Positions 25,954 to 35,043 of a DNA stretch of 64,000 nt are shown piece by piece (positions within the stretch are counted from its first letter, which is position 1; each line of letters starts with the position of its first letter). The DNA comes from Fimbriimonas planktonicus (GTDB lineage: Bacteria; Armatimonadota; Fimbriimonadia; Fimbriimonadales; Fimbriimonadaceae): NCBI GenBank assembly GCA_965234685.1, contig OZ248539.1, forward strand, positions 1,426,001 through 1,490,000, in the 5' to 3' direction. The notes under the pieces were generated by a model. It made no database searches. It worked only from the letters and a program-made list of their open reading frames with translations, and was not told the origin of the DNA. Position numbers and translations under genes: made by a program.

Positions 25954-26586
25954 ATGCTTCACGTGCCGTCAAAAACTGTCATTCTTTTTGACCTTGACGG
26001 CACACTGATCGATTCCTTGCCCGCTGTAGAGCGGGCATGGTCATTTTGGTCCACCCAAGTTGGCCTGAACCCAGACGAGGTGCTTCCGCATATTCACGGT
26101 CGCCGAAGTCTAGATTCCATCCGCGTTCTGGCTCCGCATTTAAATGCCGAAGAACAGGACCTTGTTTTACGTAAGATCGAATCTTCCGAGACCGAGGGCG
26201 TTCGCCTTCTTCCCGGCTCTGCAGAATTGCTGGCTTCACTTCCCAAAGGCTCTTGGACCATCGTCACGAGCGGAACTTCCGACGTTGCCCAAGCCCGGCT
26301 CCGTGCCGTTGGCATCCCGATCCCAGAACATGCCGTCTACGGCGAGAACGTCTCGCAAGGCAAACCTAGTCCCGAGCCGTTTCTTCTCGCGGCCCAGAAA
26401 ATGGGCGTCAGCCCAGATCAGGCACTTGTTTTCGAAGACACCGATGCCGGGGTTCGGGCGGGACATGCAGCCGGCATGCAAGTCATCCGAGTTGGCGCAC
26501 CTCACCCATTGGCACTGACAAGCGTCCAAGACCTCCGACAAGTTGCTGTAGTGGGCACGAACCCACTACAGCTTTCCGTTTCCTAA
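25954..26586 (+). CDS. HAD-superfamily phosphatase (beta-PGM/Gph-like)
   Basis: 210 residues. Motif I is FDLDGTLIDS (Asp13, Asp15), motif II is IVTSGT, motif III contains Lys in QGKPSPEPF, and motif IV is VFEDTDAGVRAGHAAGMQVI. The cap at about 20-85 is the small helical type. It is likely a phosphosugar phosphatase or phosphoglucomutase-like enzyme; the neighbour glgP makes a sugar-phosphate role plausible, but that is inference. It starts 6 nt after the RRM gene. A terminator-like hairpin lies in its last codons. Confidence 0.85.
   Translation: MLHVPSKTVILFDLDGTLIDSLPAVERAWSFWSTQVGLNPDEVLPHIHGRRSLDSIRVLAPHLNAEEQDLVLRKIESSETEGVRLLPGSAELLASLPKGSWTIVTSGTSDVAQARLRAVGIPIPEHAVYGENVSQGKPSPEPFLLAAQKMGVSPDQALVFEDTDAGVRAGHAAGMQVIRVGAPHPLALTSVQDLRQVAVVGTNPLQLSVS
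26545..26580 (+). terminator. Terminator-like hairpin inside the 3' end of the HAD gene
   Basis: Eleven-base-pair perfect stem GCTGTAGTGGG/CCCACTACAGC, loop CACGAA, followed by TTTCCGTTTCC. It overlaps the last 14 codons and ends near the stop codon at 26584. The U-tract is interrupted, so strength is uncertain. Confidence 0.5.
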
Positions 26587-26593
26587 CGACGAA

Positions 26594-29146
26594 CTAACTT
26601 GGCCAAGCGACCAATTGCAGCTCGTGCGGCACCATGATGTCGGCATGGAACGGCACAACCCGCACGGTGTAGCCCTGGTGACCCAGAATGTCAGCCTGCG
26701 CTTCTCCACGGAAGACAAATTTGCCATCGGCCTCCTCGATGAACGATAGGTTCTCCACCCGGGTTTGGGTCAGATCACGGTTCGGACCGACCTTTCCATG
26801 AACGACTTGGACTTGGACGTCGGCCGGTCGGATCGAACCGAGTTCGACAACCGCCGTTATCTGGAATTCCGAGCCAATGCAGTTGGTCGTGCTCGCCGAA
26901 TCTTGAATTGAAACGATCCGAACACTTCGCCAGTTATCCCGAACCCGGTCACGCCAGGCAACCGCGGCTTGGCTAACCTCAAGACCCTCTTGCGCACGTC
27001 GAGAGTAGGCGTGCATCGCCGGAACATAGAACTTCTCGGCATAATCTCGCACCATGCGAGCGGTGCTGAACTGTGGCGCAAGGCTCTTGATCGAGTTCTT
27101 GACCATTCGCACCCAACCCACCGGAATCGCATTGTCGGAGCGCTGATAAAACAGCGGCGCAATCTCGTTTTCAAGCAAGAAGTACAGCGACCGACTATCC
27201 AGCCAATCCTGGTGACCCGCATCCTCCGATTGAGTTCGATCACCGATCGCCCAGCCGACCGTCGGGTCGTACCCTTCGTCCCACCATCCGTCGAGCACGC
27301 TGCAGTTGAGTCCGCCGTTCGGAACGACCTTCATGCCGCTAGTGCCACTCGCCTCATACGGTCGGCGAGGGTTGTTGAGCCAAACGTCCACGCCTTGAAC
27401 CAAGGCACGCGCCACCTTCATGTCGTAGTCTTCCAGGAAGACCATTCGCGACCGGCCCCCTTCGCTGTTGATGAACTTAACGAGGTCCTGAATGATGTGC
27501 TTGCCACCATCGTCTCGCGGGTGGGCCTTTCCGGAGATTACAAACTGCACCGGCCGCTCTGGGTGGAAGAGGAGCTGTTTGATCCGCTCGCGGTCGCTCA
27601 GCATCAAACTTCCCCGCTTGTAAGTCGCGAAGCGTCGCGCAAAGCCAACGGTAAGCAGGCGAGGATCGAGAACCGAACCTTCCGCCCCAAACTCTGTCTT
27701 TTGTTGCCGCTGGGTGAGCCGCTTTCGAACAAACCGAACCAAGTCGACGCGGCCACTTTCAATCGCGAACCAAAGCTCTTCGTCCGGAATCTCGTCGACT
27801 CCCGCCCAAGCCTCGGGCACGTGCGGATAGCGGCGCCAATCCGTGCCGAGATAGCCATCAAACATGATCGCCATCCGTCGGCTCACCCAGGTCATCGTAT
27901 GGATGCCGTTAGTGATCCCCGAGACCGGCACTTCGTCGTCCGGATAGTCCGGCCAGCGCGCGCTGAACATCGTGCGCGTCACCTGTGCGTGGAGCTGAGA
28001 AACGGCGTTCACGTGGTTCGCGGTTTCCATCGCGAGAACCGCCATGTTGAACGCCTCACCCTGATTCTCAGGATCGATTCTTCCCAGCCGTACAAACTCG
28101 GAGAAGGACAAGTTTGTGCTCGCGACCGTTGCCCCCATGTATCTCTCCAAAAGCTCGGGGCGGAACAGGTCAAAGCCCGCAGGAACGGGCGTGTGGGTGG
28201 TGAAGACGTTGCTACCAACGATCGCATGCCGAGCAAGTCGGAAGTCCGTGTTGTGCTGCTCCATGAACTGTCGAATTCGCTCGACGCTCAAGAAAGCCGC
28301 GTGACCCTCGTTCATGTGGCAAACCGTTGGGTGAATGCCCAGCGCCTGGAGCGCTCGCATTCCGCCAATGCCAAGAATCATTTCTTGGCGAATGCGCATC
28401 TCTTCGTCGCCCGAGTACAGCGAGTCGGTAATCCCTTGGTCGGCCGGCGCGTTTTCCAGCACGTTCGAGTCCATCAAGTAGAGCGGAACGCGGCCCACAT
28501 CGGCTCGCCAGATCTGGCAAGTAACGATACGGTCCGGGAATTCGACCTCAACTCGCATCGGGTCGCCGTTTTCGTGCCGCATCAAGGTCAGCGGCATTTG
28601 ATAAAAGTCGTATTCGGGATAGACCTCTTGTTGCCATCCATCCAGGGTCAGCCGTTGTCGGAAGTAGCCGCGGTTGTACAGCAGTCCAACGCCAACCAGT
28701 GGAAGGCCAAGGTCACTTGCTGCCTTTAGGTGATCACCTGCAAGCACACCGAGGCCGCCCGAATAGATTGGCAAGCCTTCAGTAAGTCCGAACTCGAAGC
28801 AGAAGTACGCGACCTGATTCTTCTCGCGCAAACCCGGATAGTTCTGGTCGAACCAGGTCTCCTGGGTCATGTACGAGTTCAGATTCTCTGCGCACTCGTT
28901 CAGCCGCTCTAGGAAGGCCGTGTCGTTTGCGAGCGAATGTACGCGTTCAGCCGGCAACGAGTTGATAAATGAAATCGGATTGTGTTCCGAGCCATCCCAT
29001 CTCGCTTTATCGATCGTTCTGAACAAATCGCGGGTTCCATGATCCCAGGTCCACCTAAAGTTGGACGCAATCTGCTTCAGCTGGGCTAACGATGATGGCA
29101 AGTCCGCCACCACCTCAAAGGAACGAGTGAATTTTGGATACTTCAT
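26594..29146 (-). CDS. glgP: Alpha-glucan (glycogen/maltodextrin) phosphorylase
   Basis: 850 residues with the layout of the Thermotoga/Thermus-type alpha-glucan phosphorylase: the N-terminal ASNFRWTWDHGTRDLF, YFCFEFGLTEGLPIYSGGLGVLAGDHLKAASDLGLPLVGVGL, TRTMFSARWP, and FNGYL-like MAIMFDGYLGTDWRRYPH, then the PLP-site segment EASGTSGMKVVPNGGLN. It releases glucose-1-phosphate from glycogen or maltodextrin with phosphate. The minus-strand TACAAT about 36 nt before the start could be its -10. It is transcribed against the HAD gene and is divergent from etfB. Confidence 0.93.
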   Translation of the reverse strand: MKYPKFTRSFEVVADLPSSLAQLKQIASNFRWTWDHGTRDLFRTIDKARWDGSEHNPISFINSLPAERVHSLANDTAFLERLNECAENLNSYMTQETWFDQNYPGLREKNQVAYFCFEFGLTEGLPIYSGGLGVLAGDHLKAASDLGLPLVGVGLLYNRGYFRQRLTLDGWQQEVYPEYDFYQMPLTLMRHENGDPMRVEVEFPDRIVTCQIWRADVGRVPLYLMDSNVLENAPADQGITDSLYSGDEEMRIRQEMILGIGGMRALQALGIHPTVCHMNEGHAAFLSVERIRQFMEQHNTDFRLARHAIVGSNVFTTHTPVPAGFDLFRPELLERYMGATVASTNLSFSEFVRLGRIDPENQGEAFNMAVLAMETANHVNAVSQLHAQVTRTMFSARWPDYPDDEVPVSGITNGIHTMTWVSRRMAIMFDGYLGTDWRRYPHVPEAWAGVDEIPDEELWFAIESGRVDLVRFVRKRLTQRQQKTEFGAEGSVLDPRLLTVGFARRFATYKRGSLMLSDRERIKQLLFHPERPVQFVISGKAHPRDDGGKHIIQDLVKFINSEGGRSRMVFLEDYDMKVARALVQGVDVWLNNPRRPYEASGTSGMKVVPNGGLNCSVLDGWWDEGYDPTVGWAIGDRTQSEDAGHQDWLDSRSLYFLLENEIAPLFYQRSDNAIPVGWVRMVKNSIKSLAPQFSTARMVRDYAEKFYVPAMHAYSRRAQEGLEVSQAAVAWRDRVRDNWRSVRIVSIQDSASTTNCIGSEFQITAVVELGSIRPADVQVQVVHGKVGPNRDLTQTRVENLSFIEEADGKFVFRGEAQADILGHQGYTVRVVPFHADIMVPHELQLVAWPS

Positions 29147-29235
29147 GACTTCGCTCGCGGCGGCGCTGCCGAGCCGTCATTGTACGGCATGACAGGTACG
29201 ATCTTAATCATATTTAGTCACCACGACGAAGTGCT

Positions 29236-29973
29236 ATGCGAATCCTAATCCCAATCAAGCGCGTGGTTGATCCCTACGCAAAAGTCCGCGCTCTGCCTTC
29301 CGGCGAAGGACTCGATACTGCCGGACTCAAATTTGAGATCAATCCTTTTGACGAAATCGCCCTCGAAGAAGCCGTGCGAATGAAAGAGCGCGGCGAGGCC
29401 ACCGAGCTCATCGCCATCACCATTGGCGGTTCTGAGTGCGAAGAACAGCTTCGCAAGTCGCTTGCCATTGGCGCGGATAAGGCAATCCTGGTCGAGACGA
29501 CTTCCGCCCTGGACCCGAGCTCCGTATCGACCGAACTCGCTGCCTGGGCAAAAGAACTTCAGCCCGACCTGATCTTGATGGGTAAGCAAGGCACCGAGAA
29601 CGACGAGAACCAAACCGGTCAACGCCTCGCCGCAAAACTTGACTGGCCTCAAGCCACGTTCGCGAGCAAAATTGAGAAGCTGGCTTCTGGATTCCAAGTC
29701 ACGCGAGAAACCGATCTCGGCGAGGAAGTCGTGGAGGTTGCCCAACCCGCGGTCATCACCGTGGATCTGCGCCTCAACGAGCCCCGCTACATCGCGCTTC
29801 CCGGCATCATCAAGGCCCGCTCGAAGCCGCTTGAGCGAGCAACGCCCAAGACCGCTCTGACCGTTAAGGTCAAGACCCGATCCTACGCTAACCCACCCGC
29901 CCGAGGAGCCGGAATTCGCGTCAATTCCGTGGATGAGCTTGTCGCCGCGATCGCGGCCAAAGGAGTGCTATGA
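29236..29973 (+). CDS. etfB: Electron transfer flavoprotein beta subunit
   Basis: 245 residues. ETF-beta marks: MRILIPIKRVVDP, NPFDEIALEEAVRMKE, GADKAILV, DLILMGKQGTENDENQTGQRLAA (the AMP/adenine-binding and recognition loop) and TVDLRLNEPRY. With EtfA it carries electrons from acyl-CoA and other dehydrogenases to the quinone pool through ETF-quinone oxidoreductase. It overlaps etfA by ATGA, so the subunits are made in step. Confidence 0.94.
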   Translation: MRILIPIKRVVDPYAKVRALPSGEGLDTAGLKFEINPFDEIALEEAVRMKERGEATELIAITIGGSECEEQLRKSLAIGADKAILVETTSALDPSSVSTELAAWAKELQPDLILMGKQGTENDENQTGQRLAAKLDWPQATFASKIEKLASGFQVTRETDLGEEVVEVAQPAVITVDLRLNEPRYIALPGIIKARSKPLERATPKTALTVKVKTRSYANPPARGAGIRVNSVDELVAAIAAKGVL

Positions 29974-30860
29974 GTCGATTACTACTGATTGCGTTCGACG
30001 AATCCGATCTGAACTCCTGCGGAGGATTCGCCACCGCTTTAGGCCTCCCGTACGACGCGCTATTGCTATCTGGGAACTCGACCGTTGGAGGCGAGAAAAT
30101 CTTCCAGGCCGGACTTACGGAGATCCCGATGGCGGACACCGTGGCCGGACTACTCGCGGTGTTTGTCCACACCTACTCTCACGTCGCGTTCGTAAGCTCG
30201 ATGCGCTCGAAGGATTTGGCCGCTCGAATTGCCGGGATTCTGGACGCCGCGATGATTACAGATGCGATCGGAATCGAGTCCCCAACAACCTTCCTGCGTC
30301 CAATGGTCGCAGGTGCGGTGATCGCTACGGTGGATGCCGAGCCTCCAGTGTTCATAACGTTCCGCCCTTCCAACTTTGCCGCGGCCGAACTAACGGCAGG
30401 AACGGTTGTGCCGATGGGCATAGAACCCGCCCCAGGCAGCAAGATCGTAAAGGCGTCCGCCAAAACGGCCGGACGACCCGATTTGAGCCAGGCGAAAATC
30501 ATCGTTAGCGGAGGAAAACCGCTCAAGGACGCGGCCACCTTCGAAACCGTGCTCGGCGGACTTGCTGATGCCCTTGGTGGCGCCGTCGGCGCAACCCGCG
30601 CTGCGGTGGACACCGGAATTGCTCCGAACGAATTGCAGGTCGGACAGACCGGAAAGATCGTTGCCCCGAACCTGTACATCGCCGCCGGAATCTCTGGATC
30701 AACCCAGCACATGGCGGGCATCAAGGACAGCAAAGTCATCGTCGCGATCAACAAAGATGGCGATGCGCCGATCTTCGAAGTCGCCGATATCGGCATCGTT
30801 GCGGACCTGTTCGACGTCCTCCCGCAACTGCAAGCCAAGCTGCCAGGAGCACGAAGTTAG
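29970..30860 (+). CDS. etfA: Electron transfer flavoprotein alpha subunit
   Basis: 296 residues, slightly short because the N-terminal domain is compact. The C-terminal FAD domain is typical: IVSGGKPLKD, GGAVGATRAAVDTGIAP, QVGQTGKIVAPNLYIAAGISGSTQHMAGIKDSKVIVAINKDGDAPIFEVADIGIVADLF. FAD is held here and exchanges electrons with EtfB partners. Coupled to etfB. The following gene begins 54 nt on, with its own ribosome site. Confidence 0.94.
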   Translation: MSRLLLIAFDESDLNSCGGFATALGLPYDALLLSGNSTVGGEKIFQAGLTEIPMADTVAGLLAVFVHTYSHVAFVSSMRSKDLAARIAGILDAAMITDAIGIESPTTFLRPMVAGAVIATVDAEPPVFITFRPSNFAAAELTAGTVVPMGIEPAPGSKIVKASAKTAGRPDLSQAKIIVSGGKPLKDAATFETVLGGLADALGGAVGATRAAVDTGIAPNELQVGQTGKIVAPNLYIAAGISGSTQHMAGIKDSKVIVAINKDGDAPIFEVADIGIVADLFDVLPQLQAKLPGARS

Positions 30861-30913
30861 TTTCTGGCGTAGAAACGGTTCGTCTTAACCTACATGAACG
30901 TCTGGAGTTTTCG

Positions 30914-31885
30914 TTGAGATCATTTTTAACTTTTGTTGTCTGGGTTGCGTGCGTCTTCGCCACCGCCCAAGTTGACGTGAACCGTGTCGTGATGACGGTC
31001 AACGGCGAGGAAGTCAAAGGCGCCGACTATTACCGCCGCATGGAGTTCCTCCCTGGAGTCGGCAAGCGTATGGGCGCGGGCTTCACCGAAGTGCCACCCG
31101 GACTCTTGACCATCGACCAAATGGTCACCGACATGCTCATTTTGCAACTGGCAAAGGAAAAGGGCGTCTACCCTAGCGACCTTGAAGTCACGTCAGAAAT
31201 GGCCGACCGAAATCGAGACAATCCAGACCTGTTGGAAATCTGGAAAAGCTCCGGCCGGACGGAAGAAGAGCTCAAGAACACCATTCGGATCGAGATGGCG
31301 CAGTTCAAAATCGTGACCTTCGGTATCACCGTGACCGACCAAGAAATCGACCGTATCTACAAAGAGCGCGCGAGCGAGTTCCTTATCCCGAAGCAATACA
31401 AGCTCAGCGTCGTCGTTGTTGTAAGTGACGCCGAGAAAGCCGCCGTCGAGGAAGACCTTAAAGCTGGCAAACCGTTCGCCGAAGTCGCCAAGGCACGTAG
31501 CCAAGACGTGAGCAAAGTCTCCGGCGGTCAGTACGGCACCGTTCCTGAAACCGCCCTCGGCACCGAAATTCGCACCGCGCTTTCGAAGACCAAAATCGGC
31601 GAGACCACGCCTTGGCTCAACACTTCGGCCAACGATGCTCCTGCCTTCGTCAAGTTCCGCGTAGACGACGTCACCGCCGAAAAGAAGGAAGAGCTCACCC
31701 CGCAGCTTCGAAAGCGCATTCGCCGAAACCGAATGTTGGATCTCGGCCGCGTTAAGAACGAAATCGGCAAAGAAATGGGTGCCATGCGCCGGAAAGCCAA
31801 GATCGACATCAAGCAGCCCGAACTGGCAAAGGCATACCAAAAGCTGATTGAGGCCTACCTCAGCCAGCCCAGCACCGGAGGCTAG
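30914..31885 (+). CDS. Periplasmic peptidyl-prolyl isomerase, SurA/PpiC type
   Basis: 323 residues. A TTG start with GGAG 8 nt upstream gives a clean signal peptide (LTFVVWVACVFATAQ). A SurA-N-like helical region (about 25-150; MTVNGEEVKGADYYRRM, LTIDQMVTDMLILQLAKE) is followed by a parvulin domain (about 150-250; PKQYKLSVVVV, AEVAKARSQDVSKVSGGQYG). It should act as a foldase/chaperone for outer-membrane or secreted proteins. It is followed 7 nt later by mazG and may share its transcript. Confidence 0.87.
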   Translation: MRSFLTFVVWVACVFATAQVDVNRVVMTVNGEEVKGADYYRRMEFLPGVGKRMGAGFTEVPPGLLTIDQMVTDMLILQLAKEKGVYPSDLEVTSEMADRNRDNPDLLEIWKSSGRTEEELKNTIRIEMAQFKIVTFGITVTDQEIDRIYKERASEFLIPKQYKLSVVVVVSDAEKAAVEEDLKAGKPFAEVAKARSQDVSKVSGGQYGTVPETALGTEIRTALSKTKIGETTPWLNTSANDAPAFVKFRVDDVTAEKKEELTPQLRKRIRRNRMLDLGRVKNEIGKEMGAMRRKAKIDIKQPELAKAYQKLIEAYLSQPSTGG

Positions 31886-31891
31886 TCTGTT

Positions 31892-32818
31892 ATGATTCGG
31901 GTCGTTCGCCTTGTACACGGCCAACGGCCCGATCTCGACCACGTCGCAGCAGTTTTCGCGGACACTGAGCAAACCCAATGCCTCTTAGACACGTTCGGAA
32001 TCGAAGCGACGCTTGCGCCCGATGAACTTCCGATTGGCTCAACATTGGTTCTGGGTCCACCGAGCGCCCTGACTGAGCTGGTCGCGGTCGTCGATCGACT
32101 TCTCGGACCAGGTGGCTGCCCGTGGGATCAGGCTCAAACGCACGAGTCGCTCAAGCCCTATCTGGTTGAGGAAGCCTACGAAGTCCTAGACGCCATCGAT
32201 CGGAAAGACGAGGACGATCTTAAAGAAGAGCTTGGCGACGTGTTGCTCCAGCCCGTTCTTCACGGCCAGATCTCAAGTTTTGCCGGTGGATTTTCAACCG
32301 AGGATATCGCCCGAACCCTGGTCGAGAAGCTCATCCGACGGCACCCCCACGTTTTCGGCGAAGCGGAAGCCCGAACGCCCGAGCAGGTGCTCGTCCACTG
32401 GGACGCGATCAAGCGGCAAGAAAAGCCGGACTCCAGCATCTTAAACGGCATCCCCAAAGGCATGCCCGCCCTCATGAGGGCACAAAAAGTAAGCAAGCGC
32501 GCCGCAAAAGCGGGCTTTGAGTGGCCCGATTTGGATGCAGTGCTCGACAAGGTCATCGAAGAAATCGCTGAAATCCGCCGAGCCGAAACGCCCGAAGAAC
32601 AATCCGACGAGTTCGGCGACCTGCTGTTCACCCTCGTCAACGTTGCCCGCTGGCTGGGAATCGATGCCGAAGCTAGCCTGCGCACCATGGTGACGCGGTT
32701 CGAAGCGCGCTTCCGCGCCATGGAAGAAGCAACGACAAAGCCACTGCAAGAGTTGACCCTAGCCGAATGGGACGAACTTTGGGTCGCCGCGAAGGCAAAC
32801 ACTGCGTCGGCTTCATAA
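31892..32818 (+). CDS. mazG: Nucleoside triphosphate pyrophosphohydrolase
   Basis: 308 residues. Two MazG domains are visible: the first with GGCPWDQAQTHESLKPYLVEEAYEVLDAI, EELGDVLLQ and HPHVFGE, the second with WPDLDAVLDKVIEEIAEI and DEFGDLLFTLVNVARWLGID. It hydrolyses NTPs to NMP and pyrophosphate, limiting mutagenic or aberrant nucleotides and ppGpp signalling. About 60 residues precede the first domain (MIRVVRLVHGQ...), unlike the plain E. coli protein. The ATG has GAGG at suitable spacing. Confidence 0.93.
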   Translation: MIRVVRLVHGQRPDLDHVAAVFADTEQTQCLLDTFGIEATLAPDELPIGSTLVLGPPSALTELVAVVDRLLGPGGCPWDQAQTHESLKPYLVEEAYEVLDAIDRKDEDDLKEELGDVLLQPVLHGQISSFAGGFSTEDIARTLVEKLIRRHPHVFGEAEARTPEQVLVHWDAIKRQEKPDSSILNGIPKGMPALMRAQKVSKRAAKAGFEWPDLDAVLDKVIEEIAEIRRAETPEEQSDEFGDLLFTLVNVARWLGIDAEASLRTMVTRFEARFRAMEEATTKPLQELTLAEWDELWVAAKANTASAS

Positions 32819-32819
32819 T
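32814..32819 (+). promoter_or_regulatory. -10 element CATAAT, 6 nt before the parA GTG
   Basis: It overlaps the mazG stop codon. Its spacing fits a leaderless parA transcript in addition to any read-through from mazG. Confidence 0.5.
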
Positions 32820-32825
32820 CTAACG

Positions 32826-33599
32826 GTGCCGATTTGGGGAATTGTTAATCAGAAGGGCGGAGTCGGCAAAACCACGACGGCGGTGAACTTTGCCGCGGCA
32901 CTGGCGGCAAAAGGGAAAAAGACTCTCATTATCGACTGCGACCCACAAGGCAACGCCACCACCGGCGTCGGCATCGACAAGTCGCAAACTAAGGCAACCT
33001 TGTTCGATGTGATCGTGGACAGAGTCGACGGAACCGAGAATGCTGAGGTCCTTCAAAACTCGCTCCATCAAGTCTCAGACAACCTTTGGATCATCCCTTC
33101 CAACATCGATCTTGCTGGAGCCGAATCGGTACTACTCAACGCGGTCGGTAAAGAGCAAATCTTGGCCGAAGCCGTTCAAAACCTTGCGGCCGATTTCGAC
33201 TGGATCCTCATCGACAGCCCGCCTAGCTTAGGACTCCTCACCGTCAACATTCTCGCCGCGTCGGACGGCCTGATCGTTCCCCTCCAGTGCGAGTTCTACG
33301 CCCTAGAGGGCCTCAGCCAGCTTCTGAAAACGGTCGACTTGGTAAAGCGCCGAATCAATCCGCGAGTCTCGATTGAGCTCGTTTTGCTGACGATGTACGA
33401 CCCCCGAAACCGGCTGACCCAACAGGTGGAAGAGGAAGTGCGAGGCTACTTTGGTGAGAAGGTGAGTGCCGTTGTGATTCCGCGAAACGTTCGGCTGAGC
33501 GAAGCCCCAAGCCACGGCGAATCGGCGGTGGTAAGGTATCCATCCTCAAAGGGCGCCGAAGCGTACGTCGCCTTGGCCGACGAGGTGTTAGCACGATGA
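32826..33599 (+). CDS. parA: Chromosome-partitioning ATPase ParA/Soj
   Basis: 257 residues. The deviant Walker A motif KGGVGKTTT (about residues 10-18) opens the protein, with IDCDPQGNATTGVG (switch I) and ILIDSPPSLGLLTVNIL (Walker B). It is a chromosome segregation ATPase that works with ParB. The GTG start follows 6 nt after CATAAT. Overlaps parB by ATGA. Confidence 0.94.
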   Translation: MPIWGIVNQKGGVGKTTTAVNFAAALAAKGKKTLIIDCDPQGNATTGVGIDKSQTKATLFDVIVDRVDGTENAEVLQNSLHQVSDNLWIIPSNIDLAGAESVLLNAVGKEQILAEAVQNLAADFDWILIDSPPSLGLLTVNILAASDGLIVPLQCEFYALEGLSQLLKTVDLVKRRINPRVSIELVLLTMYDPRNRLTQQVEEEVRGYFGEKVSAVVIPRNVRLSEAPSHGESAVVRYPSSKGAEAYVALADEVLAR

Positions 33600-34435
33600 G
33601 AAAAGCACTTGGACGAGGACTCTCCCAACTGATCGCCGAGCAGTTCGATAGCACCCTCAGCGAAGTTAACGTCAACTCGATTTCCCCCAATGCCCGGCAG
33701 CCGCGAAAAGAGTTCAATCCAGATGCTTTAGACGACCTGGCCAGTTCGATCCGGCTACATGGCATTCTGCAGCCGCTCCTGGTGCGCCCCGTTTCGGAAG
33801 GCAAGTACGAACTCATTGCGGGCGAACGCCGACTCCGCGCCGCGAAGCTGGCCGGGCTCAGCACCGTGCCAGTGGTCATCCGCTCAACCGCGTCCCAATC
33901 TTCCCTAGAACTTGCGCTTATCGAAAACGTTCAGCGCGAAGACATCTCTGCGATTGAGTGCGGCCTCGCCTACATGCAGCTCATCGAAGAGTTCGGCCTG
34001 ACCCAAGAGCAGGTAGCTGCCCGAGTTGGAAAGAGCCGCGCTGGCGTCGCCAATGCCATGCGCCTGCTCCGCCTGCCGCAACTGGTCCAAGATTCCGTTC
34101 AGAACGGACTACTCAGCGAGGGACACGCGCGGGCCCTCCTTGCCCTACCAAACGAAGACCGAATTTTGGAAGTCTTCTATCGCATCGTTGACGAGGGTCT
34201 GAGCGTTCGAGACGTTGAGCGGCTGGTTAAGCCAGAAAAAGGCAAGAAACCGGCAACAAAGGAAACGTCAACTCCCCACCACTCGCAGGACCAGGCCCTA
34301 GAAACTGCCCTTCGAGAACACTTCATGTCTCCGGTCAACGTCCGCCGAGACAGCCGCGGCGGAAAGATTAGCATCGACTTCTACTCCGAAGAAGACCTAA
34401 TGCGGATCATCGACATCCTCAGAATCCAACTATGA
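33596..34435 (+). CDS. parB: Chromosome-partitioning protein ParB/Spo0J
   Basis: 279 residues. The N-terminal CTPase domain has GRGLSQLIAEQ, the box NARQPRKEFNPDALDDLASSIRLHGILQPLLVRP and the key GERRLRAAKLAG motif, followed by the helix-turn-helix with TQEQVAARVGKSRAGVANAMRLLRLP and the C-terminal dimer domain. It loads onto parS sites, spreads by CTP binding and stimulates ParA. No consensus parS (TGTTTCACGTGAAACA) was seen in the window. Overlaps the GNAT gene by ATGA. Confidence 0.94.
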   Translation: MRKALGRGLSQLIAEQFDSTLSEVNVNSISPNARQPRKEFNPDALDDLASSIRLHGILQPLLVRPVSEGKYELIAGERRLRAAKLAGLSTVPVVIRSTASQSSLELALIENVQREDISAIECGLAYMQLIEEFGLTQEQVAARVGKSRAGVANAMRLLRLPQLVQDSVQNGLLSEGHARALLALPNEDRILEVFYRIVDEGLSVRDVERLVKPEKGKKPATKETSTPHHSQDQALETALREHFMSPVNVRRDSRGGKISIDFYSEEDLMRIIDILRIQL

Positions 34436-35043
34436 GCTTTCAGATTCGGTTGGCCCAAATGGAGGACATCGCGGGCGTCGTCGCGTTACAGCAAAAGGCG
34501 TTTCCGCCCCCTTTCGATCCAGAACTGCACTGGGACCCTGAGCACATCGAAGCCCACATCCGGGTGTTCCCGCTTGGCCAGTGGGTCGCCGTAAGCCACG
34601 ATGGCGTTGTCATTGGCTCTTGCAGCAACACTTTGATCAGCGAAGAGCGCTGGAATCTTCATGCCCCTTGGTATCGCACCGTAGGCGGCCCCAGCCTAGA
34701 AGGGATCGAACTCAATGGCAACACGCTTTACGGCCTCGATATCAGCGTGGATCCCGATTTTCGGCGCCAAGGTGTCGGCCGGTCTTTCTATGAGGCCCGG
34801 TTCGAGTACGTCCGCAACCACCAACTAACTCGCTATGGCACGGCGTGTAGAATTCCCGGATTCGTAGAAAGCGGAGAAACGTCGGCCGAGAACTATGTTC
34901 AAAATGTGGTCACTGCAGAGATGACCGACCGAACTCTAACTCCGCTCTTGCGATATGGCCTGACGTGCCTTGGAGTGATTGAAAACTATATGCCGGACCC
35001 TGAATCTTTGAATCACGCGGCGCTGTTGGAGTGGAAGCCCTGA
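34432..35043 (+). CDS. GNAT family N-acetyltransferase
   Basis: 203 residues. The acetyl-CoA loop is visible as LDISVDPDFRRQGVGRSFYEAR (the usual RxxGxG/A), with a preceding beta-strand LYGLDI and an N-terminal IRLAQMEDIAGVVALQQKAF. The start codon overlaps the parB stop. It overlaps the nitrilase gene by 13 nt, and similar GNAT-nitrilase pairs or fusions occur in other bacteria, so the two may act in one pathway. Confidence 0.82.
   Translation: MSFQIRLAQMEDIAGVVALQQKAFPPPFDPELHWDPEHIEAHIRVFPLGQWVAVSHDGVVIGSCSNTLISEERWNLHAPWYRTVGGPSLEGIELNGNTLYGLDISVDPDFRRQGVGRSFYEARFEYVRNHQLTRYGTACRIPGFVESGETSAENYVQNVVTAEMTDRTLTPLLRYGLTCLGVIENYMPDPESLNHAALLEWKP

Noticed and set aside
25957..25970. TTCACGTG string near the HAD start resembling half of a parS site
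   Set aside because: Only the core half-site matches and it lies within a coding region; not a credible ParB site.
26969..28729. 586-codon frame opposite glgP
   Set aside because: It is a shadow of the codon bias of glgP, rich in Arg and His, with no domain signature.
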